Part shown: piece by piece, positions 1 through 5,435 of the stretch | Position numbering within the stretch: the first letter of the stretch is position 1 | How the letters are laid out: every line of letters starts with the position of its first letter | Assembly: GCA_034437315.1 (NCBI GenBank) | Contig: DAOTUC010000297.1 | Span: forward strand, 1 to 6,671 | Direction: 5' to 3' | Source: DSAR01 sp034437315 | Lineage (GTDB): Bacteria > Chloroflexota > Anaerolineae > B4-G1 | DNA length: 6,671 nt | Notes under the pieces: model-generated | What the model was told of the DNA's origin: nothing | What the model saw: the letters and a program-made list of their open reading frames with translations, nothing else | Database searches by the model: none | Program-made: the position numbers and the translations under genes

Positions 1-10
1 TGGATCGTTA

Positions 11-115
11 TTAGAATTCGGAAGTCTCAAAAAGCGCATTGTGCAGCGGATTTTGACACTACAGAAAATCAATGTTGTCTCTGAGATACTCGGCTGAAGA
101 CTTCCGAATTCTTAA
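11..115. repeat. Inverted repeat pair, 15-bp perfect arms, 70-bp spacer
   Basis: The left arm at 13-27 reads AGAATTCGGAAGTCT and its exact reverse complement lies at 98-112. Allowing a one-base gap, the match extends outward to 11-27 against 98-115 (TTA-GAATTC against TTAAGAATTC). The perfect arms together with their spacer span exactly 100 bp. The spacer (28-97) codes for nothing I recognise. No clear target-site duplication flanks the arms. It could be a small non-autonomous element (MITE-like), a transposon-end relic, or a long-range stem at the 3' end of a transcript. The sequence shows only the symmetry. Confidence 0.6.
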
Positions 116-394
116 GTGGAAAACTCCAAATCTAAGCGCCGGTCGCCTTGGGTGTTTTATCAGTATCCGATGTGAATACTCATTGTAATCCCAACTAATC
201 CCCATGTCAACTGGTTGAGGGCGCAACCTCCCGCAGGTTGCCGTCTCAATACGAAAATACCGGTCTTGCAGCGAAAATCTATGCACAAAGCGGTTGAGCG
301 TCCAACGTGCGGGAGGATCTCCAATCGAGTTGTACGGGTTGCCTAGATGGGAAAACGTAGTATAATCTTCCTTTGCGTCATCAGCGCTCATCAT
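59..394 (-). CDS. Doubtful small ORF, hypothetical protein (111 aa)
   Basis: This is an open frame of 111 codons beginning with two adjacent ATGs (389-394) and ending at 59. I recognise no family, signal peptide, membrane segment or conserved motif. The product is rich in Arg, His and aromatic residues. Three points argue against it being a gene. No Shine-Dalgarno sequence precedes the start (the 35 bases upstream are A/T-rich without GGAG). Its first codons overlap the best promoter for rplS on the other strand. Its 3' end runs through one arm of the 15-bp inverted repeat and it also contains a small hairpin at 223-241. Its codon use looks mixed compared with the strongly G/C-ending codons of the neighbours. 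It may be a chance ORF or a decayed gene. Confidence 0.25.
   Translation of the reverse strand: MMSADDAKEDYTTFSHLGNPYNSIGDPPARWTLNRFVHRFSLQDRYFRIETATCGRLRPQPVDMGISWDYNEYSHRILIKHPRRPALRFGVFHLRIRKSSAEYLRDNIDFL
223..241. repeat. Small GC-rich hairpin, 7-bp stem
   Basis: GCAACCT (223-229) pairs perfectly with AGGTTGC (235-241) around the 5-nt loop CCCGC. The 12-mer CCTCCCGCAGGT inside it (227-238) recurs at 6208-6219, and the octamer CCTCCCGC occurs in reverse complement at 309-316. It could be a dispersed REP-like hairpin. No run of T follows on either strand, so a terminator is unlikely. Confidence 0.45.
339..366 (+). promoter_or_regulatory. Probable sigma-70-type promoter for rplS
   Basis: A perfect -10 hexamer TATAAT lies at 361-366, preceded after 16 bp by TTGCCT (339-344), which matches the TTGACA -35 consensus at four of six positions. 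Transcription would begin near 373 and give a leader of roughly 59 nt before the rplS start codon. The leader ends with the ribosome-binding site AGAGAGGT (418-425). The promoter assignment is inference from hexamer match and position. Confidence 0.6.
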
Positions 395-431
395 TTATTC
401 GTGTTCATATCAAGTCTAGAGAGGTTTTACG

Positions 432-779
432 ATGAATTTAGTCGAATCATTAGAACGCCAGGTAGAATCGAACGTGCCGGATATTCGACCGGGCGATATG
501 GTTAAAGTACATCTTCAGATCGTCGAGGGCGAACGAAAGCGCGTTCAGGCTTTTGCGGGCACCGTCATCCGTGTGCGAGGCGGCGGTACAGGCGCCAGCT
601 TTACAGTGCGGCGCATCGCCGTCCACGGCATCGGCGTGGAGCGGACTTTCTTGAGCCATTCCCCGCGGATTGAAAGGGTGGAGATTACCCAGAGGTCTCG
701 TGTCCGGCGCGCCAAGTTGTACTATTTGCGCGACCGCATAGGCAAGAAAGCGCGTCTGCGGGCCAAGCGCGCACAGTAG
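432..779 (+). CDS. rplS: 50S ribosomal protein L19
   Basis: L19 is a component of the large ribosomal subunit and sits at the 30S-50S interface. The 115-residue product has the usual length for the family. It carries the L19 signatures in order: RPGD at residues 19-22, VEGERKRVQAF at 31-41, SFTVRRI at 56-62, GVERTFLSHSP at 68-78 and the hallmark RRAKLYYLRDR at 92-102, followed by a basic tail. The ATG at 432 is preceded at 7 nt by AGAGAGGT, and the N-terminus matches the normal L19 start, so the start is secure. In many bacteria rplS ends an rpsP-rimM-trmD-rplS operon. Here no such partner lies within the 431 bases upstream, and the gene seems to have its own promoter at 339-366. Its last three sense codons and stop codon are duplicated in tandem (see 768-791). 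Confidence 0.97.
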   Translation: MNLVESLERQVESNVPDIRPGDMVKVHLQIVEGERKRVQAFAGTVIRVRGGGTGASFTVRRIAVHGIGVERTFLSHSPRIERVEITQRSRVRRAKLYYLRDRIGKKARLRAKRAQ

Positions 780-791
780 CGCGCACAGTAG
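768..791. repeat. 12-bp tandem duplication spanning the rplS stop codon
   Basis: CGCGCACAGTAG occurs twice back to back (768-779 and 780-791), and the periodicity runs on for three more bases. The first copy encodes the last residues of L19 (R-A-Q) plus the TAG stop. The second copy repeats the same codons and a second in-frame TAG. A replication-slippage event is the simplest explanation. The effect is a tandem in-frame backup stop. Confidence 0.85.
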
Positions 792-862
792 CGCCGCGCT
801 CCGTAGCACGCTTTTCTGGCGACTTCTCTAATCTTTGGCAACGCCAAGCAAAGGCGTCATCT

Positions 863-1591
863 ATGAATCAGCCTATCATCGGCATCACTGGACACGTCGA
901 CCAATCCGTTCGACCGCCCAACGCGCCCCTGTACGTCAGCGAACAGGCTTACGTGGAGGCGGTGCGGATGGGTGGAGGAGCGCCGTTTATCATCCCCCCA
1001 TATCTGGATGAACGCTCTCTCCGGGCGATATTCGAGCGATTGGATGGTTTGCTTCTTTCTGGCGGCGGAGACGTCAAGCCGTCGTTTTTTGGTCAGGAGG
1101 AAAGCGATCTGTTGTGGCTGGTGGACGAGCGCCGCGACCGTACGGAGCTCGCCCTGGCCCGGTGGGCCCTGGCGCACGAGCGGCCTTTGCTGGCGATCTG
1201 CCGGGGCCACCAGGTGCTCAACGTCGCGGCCGGCGGCGATCTCTACCAGGATATTCCCACCCTGATACCCAACGCCCTGACCCATACCACTGTCGCCGGT
1301 CGACCCAAGAGCGCTGTTTCTCACACTGTTGAGGTGAAAGCCCAAACCCGCCTGGCGTCGCTGGTTGGCCCCGGCGAGTTGGGCGTTAACAGCGCTCATC
1401 ACCAGGCGATCAAGGACGTGGCGCCCAACCTTGGCGTCACCGCCCGCGCGCCCGACGGCGTCATTGAGGGGGTTGAGCATACACAACACCCATTCTGCAT
1501 CGGCGTGCAGTGGCACCCGGAGGTCATGGCTGGGGAATACCCCGTTATGCGACGCCTCTTTGAGAGCTTGAGCGAAGCAGCAAGTCGTTAG
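863..1591 (+). CDS. Class I glutamine amidotransferase-like protein, gamma-glutamyl-gamma-aminobutyrate hydrolase (peptidase C26) family
   Basis: The family hydrolyses the gamma-glutamyl amide bond of compounds such as gamma-glutamyl-GABA in the cytoplasm; E. coli PuuD of the putrescine pathway is the model. The 242-residue product shows the full fold: the N-terminal strand PIIGITG (4-10), the glycine-rich oxyanion region SGGGDVKP (66-73), the nucleophile elbow ICRGHQ with Cys113, the NSAHHQAI segment (176-183) and the catalytic GVQWHPE with His218 and Glu220. CRG rather than CLG around the nucleophile is typical of the C26 hydrolase branch, not of synthase-linked amidotransferases. The triad is complete, so it should be active. 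The start is ATG 863 with a modest AAGG (851-854) 8 nt upstream. It follows rplS by 83 bp and precedes the lipoprotein by 8 bp. No other putrescine-pathway gene is in the window, so the true substrate is open. Confidence 0.9.
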   Translation: MNQPIIGITGHVDQSVRPPNAPLYVSEQAYVEAVRMGGGAPFIIPPYLDERSLRAIFERLDGLLLSGGGDVKPSFFGQEESDLLWLVDERRDRTELALARWALAHERPLLAICRGHQVLNVAAGGDLYQDIPTLIPNALTHTTVAGRPKSAVSHTVEVKAQTRLASLVGPGELGVNSAHHQAIKDVAPNLGVTARAPDGVIEGVEHTQHPFCIGVQWHPEVMAGEYPVMRRLFESLSEAASR

Positions 1592-1599
1592 CCGGATTC

Positions 1600-3561
1600 A
1601 TGCATCTGCGTCGCGCACTTTATATCGTTTGTTCCATTTGCCTGCTGCTCCTCGTGGCCTGTGCTCGACCGTCGATGTCGCCGCCTCCCGTTCCCTCACT
1701 CGCCCCGCCTACGTCCACGCCCACTGTTTCGTCATCCCCTATTCCCCCTAAGTCTACCGCCGTCGCGCCGTCTACTTCTACATCGTCGCCCACCCGCACC
1801 CGTGCGCCCACGCCTACGTCCACACCGGCGCTCGCACGTCATCACACCAGCCTCGAAGCGCTTCTCTCTGAACCCCCGCCGCGGCCCGTCGATTACGTCG
1901 TCGTCAATCCCGCGCCGCCGCGCCGGGTTCCCAATGCGACCCGTTCCTTTTGGATCATCGATCACTCGACCGGCGATAAGCGCGAAATCACGGCCCGGTT
2001 GCGCGCCCAGACCGTCCACGCCGCGCTGTGGATGGAAGAGGGTGTGTGGCACGATGTGCGAGCGTTACAACAGGCGGCCTATAACTTCGAGACGGCAATT
2101 TATACCCCCACCCGCTCCGTCTTCGGGGCCGAGTGGCGGCCGGGAACCGACACCGACCCCCGCATCCACATCCTCCACGCCCGCTTGAGCGGTGACGTTC
2201 TGGGGTACACGTCCAGCGGGGACGATTTTCCTCGCGCCGTCTATCCTTATTCCAACGAGGCCGCGCTCATCATCGTCCACACCGACGTCGAAATCGGCGG
2301 CCCGACGTATGACGCCCTGCTGACGCGCCATTTTCAGCGCATCATCCAACGTTTCCAGGATCACAACGAGAAACGCTGGGTCAAGGAGGGGATGGCGGAG
2401 CTAGCCGTTTACCTGGTTGGATTGCGCGAGTTGTATGAGTTGCAAGCCTACCTGGAACAGCCCGACGTTTCTCTGACCACGTGGCGGGATGGGGAGCTGG
2501 AGAGAGGCGCGGCCCATCTTTTCGCCGTCTATTTTCATCAGCGCTTCGGAGACGAGGGGGTCCGTGAACTGATGAGCCAGTCGCCGGACGGGATTGCCGG
2601 ATTCGACGCCGCGTTGGACGCTTTGGGGGCCGAGCAAACCTTCGAGGACGTTTTCGGGGATTGGCTGATCGCCAATTACCTGCATGCCGGCATAGATGAT
2701 GCGGCGTCCCCGTACACCTATGCCGCGCTCGACCTGCCGCGCCCGGCCCGCGCGGCCTCCTACAGGCAATATCCCGTGACGGTCGAGGCGACGGTGCAAC
2801 AGTTTGGTGTGAACTACATCGCGCTCCAGGGGGACGCCGACCTGGCGATCCAGTTTACCGGAAGGCCGACGGTGACGCTGCTCAGCCCATCCGCTCACAG
2901 TGGGCGCTACTATTGGTGGTCAAACCGGGCGGATATGTCGATGACGACCCTCACGCGCGCCTTCGACTTTTCTGAAATTGAGCCGGGTCGTCCCATCACG
3001 ATGACCTACTGGGCCTGGCGCGACCTCGAAGCGGGTTACGACCAGGTCGACATCGAAGCCAGCGCGGACGGCGACGAATGGCGTTCGCTGCCTCCCACGC
3101 CCGATCCCGACGATACGTCCCGCCAATGGACGCAGGAATGGGTGGATCTATCGCTCTACGCCGGGACGCAGGTGACGGTGCGCTTCAAATACCTGACCGA
3201 TGAAGCGATCACCGGGGAGGGGTTTTTCGTCGACGACGTCGCCATCCCGGCGATTGGTTATGCCGATGACGTGGAAAGCGCGACCCCCACGTGGGAACCC
3301 AACGGTTTCATTCACAGCGACGGGCAAATGCGCCAGCGTTACCTGGTCTATCTCATCGGCCTGGAAGAGAAAAATGCAGACGTTCCGACGATAGAACGTC
3401 TGCATCTTCCCCTTGATCTTGATCTCGACGCGCAATGCTCAGCGGAATGGACCGCGCCGCTGAAGCGCGAGGGTTGGGACGAGGCCGTGCTCATCGTCTC
3501 CGGCCTGGCGCCTGTCACGTCCTACCCGGCCCATTACGAGATAAGCGTCGCAGAAAAATAA
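1600..3561 (+). CDS. Secreted lipoprotein with immune-inhibitor-A-like peptidase scaffold lacking the zinc motif, plus jelly-roll domain
   Basis: This 653-residue protein is predicted to be membrane-anchored and extracytoplasmic. Residues 1-21 are a lipoprotein signal (basic MHLRR, hydrophobic core, lipobox LVAC with Cys21). Residues 22-78 form a Pro/Ser/Thr-rich spacer containing PTSTP units. Residues about 95-365 resemble the secreted metallopeptidase domain common in Chloroflexota: a DPRIHILHARLSG segment, then the helix that normally holds HEFQH, then WVKEGMAEL (260-268), and finally FEDVFGDWLIANYL (348-361). In the HEXXH position this protein reads RHFQR (243-247), so both zinc histidines and the catalytic Glu are absent, while the third-ligand-type Glu263 remains. 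Residues about 435-548 match the C-terminal jelly-roll domain of immune inhibitor A (YYWWSNRADMS, later FFVDDVAIP). Residues 555-653 form a further beta-rich tail. Only a poor GGA precedes ATG 1600, so coupling to the upstream gene 8 bp away is likely. It is probably a pseudo-peptidase with a binding role (inference). Confidence 0.8.
   Translation: MHLRRALYIVCSICLLLLVACARPSMSPPPVPSLAPPTSTPTVSSSPIPPKSTAVAPSTSTSSPTRTRAPTPTSTPALARHHTSLEALLSEPPPRPVDYVVVNPAPPRRVPNATRSFWIIDHSTGDKREITARLRAQTVHAALWMEEGVWHDVRALQQAAYNFETAIYTPTRSVFGAEWRPGTDTDPRIHILHARLSGDVLGYTSSGDDFPRAVYPYSNEAALIIVHTDVEIGGPTYDALLTRHFQRIIQRFQDHNEKRWVKEGMAELAVYLVGLRELYELQAYLEQPDVSLTTWRDGELERGAAHLFAVYFHQRFGDEGVRELMSQSPDGIAGFDAALDALGAEQTFEDVFGDWLIANYLHAGIDDAASPYTYAALDLPRPARAASYRQYPVTVEATVQQFGVNYIALQGDADLAIQFTGRPTVTLLSPSAHSGRYYWWSNRADMSMTTLTRAFDFSEIEPGRPITMTYWAWRDLEAGYDQVDIEASADGDEWRSLPPTPDPDDTSRQWTQEWVDLSLYAGTQVTVRFKYLTDEAITGEGFFVDDVAIPAIGYADDVESATPTWEPNGFIHSDGQMRQRYLVYLIGLEEKNADVPTIERLHLPLDLDLDAQCSAEWTAPLKREGWDEAVLIVSGLAPVTSYPAHYEISVAEK
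3374..3405. repeat. Perfect 11-bp inverted repeat inside the lipoprotein gene
   Basis: ATGCAGACGTT (3374-3384) and AACGTCTGCAT (3395-3405) are exact reverse complements around a 10-nt loop. An A-rich stretch (AGAAAA) lies before it and CTTCCCCTT after it, giving it the look of a weak bidirectional intrinsic terminator, yet it lies about 155 bp before the stop codon. It encodes residues 592-602 or so (NADVPTIERLH), at a place where the surrounding beta-rich tail could tolerate an insertion. Confidence 0.7.
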
Positions 3562-3572
3562 CGAGCGTTATT
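3557..3572. repeat. Palindrome spanning the two convergent stop codons
   Basis: AATAACG (3557-3563) and CGTTATT (3566-3572) are exact inverted repeats with two bases between them. The lipoprotein TAA (3559-3561) sits in the left arm and the YtxH-gene stop (3568-3570 read on the minus strand) in the right arm. Only six bases separate the two genes. The stem is AT-rich and has no following T-run, so it is a weak terminator candidate at best. Confidence 0.45.
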
Positions 3573-3813
3573 GCAGCTTGATTTTAACCTCGTCGGTCGA
3601 CGTCTCACCTCGTTTGAAGGCGTCCAGTTGCCTCTCCAATTCTGCGCGTCGCTCCGCCGCTGCCTTCCGCCCTTCCTCGATCAATTCTTGAATTCGCGCG
3701 CGGATCTGATCCTGTACTTCGGAACCCTGCGCCGGCGTCAACAACAGCGTCACCGTCGAACCAATGATGGCGCCAAACATCATCCCCAAGACAAATTTGA
3801 AAAACTTACGCAT
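3568..3813 (-). CDS. YtxH-type small membrane protein
   Basis: This is an 81-residue protein with a short basic N-terminus (MRKFFK), one glycine-containing membrane segment (about residues 7-26) and the YtxH signature LLLTPAQGSEVQDQIR (23-38). A long charged helical tail follows (about 35-70), likely a coiled coil. Bacillus YtxH belongs to the general stress regulon, but the molecular role of the family is not well defined, so I assign no function beyond single-pass membrane anchoring. I chose the start at 3813 because a near-perfect Shine-Dalgarno AAGGAGGTGA (complement of 3819-3828) lies 5 nt upstream. The frame stays open to an ATG at 3885, but that longer form would overrun both the ribosome-binding site and the TATAAT of its own promoter. 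The gene converges with the lipoprotein gene (6 bp) and diverges from the isomerase-like gene. Confidence 0.85.
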   Translation of the reverse strand: MRKFFKFVLGMMFGAIIGSTVTLLLTPAQGSEVQDQIRARIQELIEEGRKAAAERRAELERQLDAFKRGETSTDEVKIKLQ

Positions 3814-3847
3814 TCCGTTCACCTCCTTGAAAATAGACTTTATGGGC

Positions 3848-3876
3848 ATTATACAACACGTTTGTTCGACAGAAAA
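3848..3876 (-). promoter_or_regulatory. Probable promoter for the YtxH-type gene
   Basis: Read on the minus strand, a perfect TATAAT lies at 3848-3853 with TTTTCT (3871-3876) 17 bp upstream, matching three of six -35 positions. Transcription would start near 3841 and give a leader of about 28 nt ahead of the strong ribosome-binding site at 3819-3828. The weak -35 suggests either low activity or activator dependence (inference). Confidence 0.55.
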
Positions 3877-3902
3877 GTTTGTCACAGCACCAGTTTGCTC
3901 AC
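3860..3902 (+). repeat. Three spaced GTTTG direct repeats in the divergent promoter region
   Basis: GTTTG occurs at 3860-3864, 3877-3881 and 3893-3897, with spacings of 17 and 16 bp. The second and third are followed by similar tails (GTTTGTCAC and GTTTGCTCAC). They lie upstream of both divergent -10 elements, so they could bind a shared regulator. The repeats are short and could be chance. Confidence 0.35.
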
Positions 3903-3923
3903 CAGGCTATGATGGTGTACAAT
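3894..3923 (+). promoter_or_regulatory. Probable promoter with palindromic spacer for the isomerase-like gene
   Basis: TACAAT (3918-3923, five of six matches to the -10 consensus) lies 18 bp after TTTGCT (3894-3899), or 17 bp after TTGCTC in the overlapping register. The -35 is poor in either register. The 18-bp spacer 3900-3917 begins with CACCA and ends with TGGTG, an inverted repeat abutting the -10, which is a typical location for a repressor operator. Transcription would start near 3930, leaving a leader of about 20 nt with GGAGGA (3935-3940). Confidence 0.45.
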
Positions 3924-3949
3924 GAAGAAACAGTGGAGGAAAGGAACCT

Positions 3950-4765
3950 ATGATGCAAAAGATATTATTGGCTACATTTCAAAGAGATATCACCCAACAC
4001 TACGAGCTGGCGCAGAGGCATCACGCGGGGCTCGAGTTGCAGGTCTATGGTTATGATACGGACCTGCTTGACGGGGAATGGAAGACCGTGTTAAAGCAGC
4101 ACAAGGCCCTGTTGAAGGATTTCGAGGGGGATTTGGGCATACACGGCGCGTTCATAGATATGGCCCCCGCCAGCCCCGATCAGCGTGTCGTGGACGTGAC
4201 CCGCACCCGCTTCTTGCTCAATCTCGACATCGCGGCCGAGCTGGGCGCGCGCCACGTCGTCTTTCACACCCAATTTCTCCCCCAGGCGTATCGCCCCGTC
4301 GTGGGAGGGCCGGATTATCGCACCACCTGGATTCGGGGGCAAATTGACTTCTGGGGGCCGATTGCGGAACAAGCCGCCCAGCGGGACGTCATCATTGTAT
4401 TGGAAAATATGTGGGACCCCGATCCCCACATCATCCGTGACGTGCTAAAACAGATTCAGTCTCCCAATCTCTGCGCTTGCCTGGATGTGGGCCACTTTTA
4501 TTTGTTCTCCGACTATTTGCCGTTGCAACGCTGGATCGACCAAATCAGTGAATGGCTGGTCTATTGTCACATGAACAATCATCGGGGATTCTACGACGAG
4601 CATTTACCTCTGAACATCCCCGGCGGCGTGATCGATTACAAGAAGGACGTCATACCGCTTCTGCGCGACCTGCCCAATAAACCTATCTGGGTGTTGGAGA
4701 TGGACGAGGTAGAATATCTGGAGAGCAGCCTGCGTTATCTCGAAAGTGACGTCGTGGAGCGCTGA
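3950..4765 (+). CDS. Sugar phosphate isomerase/epimerase family protein (xylose-isomerase-like TIM barrel)
   Basis: This 271-residue protein belongs to the AP-endonuclease-2 / xylose-isomerase-like TIM-barrel superfamily, whose members isomerise or epimerise sugars and polyols, or cleave abasic DNA, using divalent metals. Barrel-strand motifs are visible in order: IHGAFIDMAP near 65-74, VVFHTQFLP near 104-112, VLENMW with Glu152, CLDVGH with Asp179 and His182, CHMNN with His207, and VLEMDE with Glu250. The Glu-Asp-His-His-Glu set matches the usual metal site, so the enzyme should be active. No DNA-repair-specific features were recognised, and the sugar-epimerase branch is the better guess; the substrate is unknown. 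The start is ATG 3950, followed directly by a second ATG at 3953, with GGAGGA (3935-3940) upstream. Its 3' end converges with thyX, 12 bp apart. Confidence 0.85.
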   Translation: MMQKILLATFQRDITQHYELAQRHHAGLELQVYGYDTDLLDGEWKTVLKQHKALLKDFEGDLGIHGAFIDMAPASPDQRVVDVTRTRFLLNLDIAAELGARHVVFHTQFLPQAYRPVVGGPDYRTTWIRGQIDFWGPIAEQAAQRDVIIVLENMWDPDPHIIRDVLKQIQSPNLCACLDVGHFYLFSDYLPLQRWIDQISEWLVYCHMNNHRGFYDEHLPLNIPGGVIDYKKDVIPLLRDLPNKPIWVLEMDEVEYLESSLRYLESDVVER

Positions 4766-4777
4766 GTTGGACTGACG

Positions 4778-5416
4778 CTACCCCTCATCCGCGAAGAAGT
4801 TGGGATATTTCGCCCTCAAATCCTCTCGCACGTCGCCGAAGACGTGCGGCGCGTGGGGGTAGACGAGCGCCAGCATGCGGATGGAGACATCTCGAATCTC
4901 CCATTGGGCGTGGCGAGAGATGCGCAGTCTAAAGACGTGTAACAACTCCCGGAAATTCATCGTGACGATGATGCGCGTCGCCGTCGCGTTAGGGAGCGCG
5001 AAGCGGGCGTCTTCCTTGCGCACCCCCAGGTTGATGAGTCGCCGGTAGGCCTTTTGCGCCTCGCTGGCGAAGCTGGCGAAGACCGCACTGGCCTCCGGAT
5101 TCGCCGCAATCTCCGCAGGCACGACCCATTCCGGATCGGACATATTGACGTAGCGTTGACTCTCCTGGCTATAGCTGGCGAGCCGGTGACGGACCAGTTG
5201 GTGAGAACACGCTCGCGAGATGCCGCCGATCTCAAAGGTCGCGCTGGCGTGCTCAATCAGGCTCTCGTGCCCCTCGCGAATCCGCGCCTGCAGGAATCGA
5301 CCCGCATCCCCCCGGGTTTGGCTGCGATAACACACCCGCCCGGCGTGCTCCAACAAGGCCTCTGGCCCGCCATCTTCCGCTAAATATCGCGTTATTGCGA
5401 TTAACTTGACGTCCAT
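4778..5416 (-). CDS. thyX: Flavin-dependent thymidylate synthase
   Basis: ThyX makes dTMP from dUMP with methylenetetrahydrofolate as carbon donor and reduced FAD as hydride source, in the cytoplasm. The 212-residue product carries the diagnostic ThyX motif RHRxxSxxxxSxR at residues 76-88 (RHRLASYSQESQR), preceded by GHESLIEHA (49-57), which is also conserved. The C-terminal half contains NFRELLHVFRLR and HAQWEIR, the region that binds dUMP and flavin and supplies the conserved arginine. Length is normal for the family. The ATG at 5416 has GGAAGGAG (complement of 5427-5434) 10 nt upstream. That site overlaps the end of the spacer after the GNAT gene, whose stop lies 19 bp before thyX, so the two are probably co-transcribed. 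Organisms with ThyX usually lack ThyA, but this window cannot show that. Confidence 0.96.
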   Translation of the reverse strand: MDVKLIAITRYLAEDGGPEALLEHAGRVCYRSQTRGDAGRFLQARIREGHESLIEHASATFEIGGISRACSHQLVRHRLASYSQESQRYVNMSDPEWVVPAEIAANPEASAVFASFASEAQKAYRRLINLGVRKEDARFALPNATATRIIVTMNFRELLHVFRLRISRHAQWEIRDVSIRMLALVYPHAPHVFGDVREDLRAKYPNFFADEG

Positions 5417-5435
5417 TGATGATTATCTCCTTCCG

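Noticed and set aside
796..817. Possible terminator after rplS (GCGCT, AGCACGC, then TTTT)
   Set aside because: The stem needs a two-base bulge and has only about five pairs, so it is too weak to call.
804..832. Possible promoter for the C26 hydrolase-lipoprotein pair (TCTAAT at 827-832)
   Set aside because: The -10 fits at five positions, but no acceptable -35 hexamer lies at 16-18 bp spacing.
857..1516. Long antisense open frame opposite the C26 hydrolase gene
   Set aside because: It is fully inside a gene with an intact catalytic triad, has no recognisable motif, and is expected from G/C-ending codons on the true strand.
1660..1840. Strongly pyrimidine-rich stretch with a 13-bp repeat (1706-1718 and 1811-1823)
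   Set aside because: It is explained by codons of the Pro/Ser/Thr-rich spacer of the lipoprotein; the repeat encodes in-frame PTSTP units.
2401..2898. Antisense open frame of 165 codons opposite the lipoprotein gene
   Set aside because: It is a mirror of the biased codon use of the real gene, with no domain or ribosome-binding site.
3379..3400. Resemblance of the intragenic palindrome to a LexA/SOS box
   Set aside because: The half-sites are in the opposite orientation (GTTC outside-in to GAAC) and the spacing is wrong for a LexA operator.
3814..3885. N-terminal extension of the YtxH-type protein by 24 codons
   Set aside because: The near-perfect Shine-Dalgarno directly before codon 25 and a TATAAT within the extension both favour the shorter protein.
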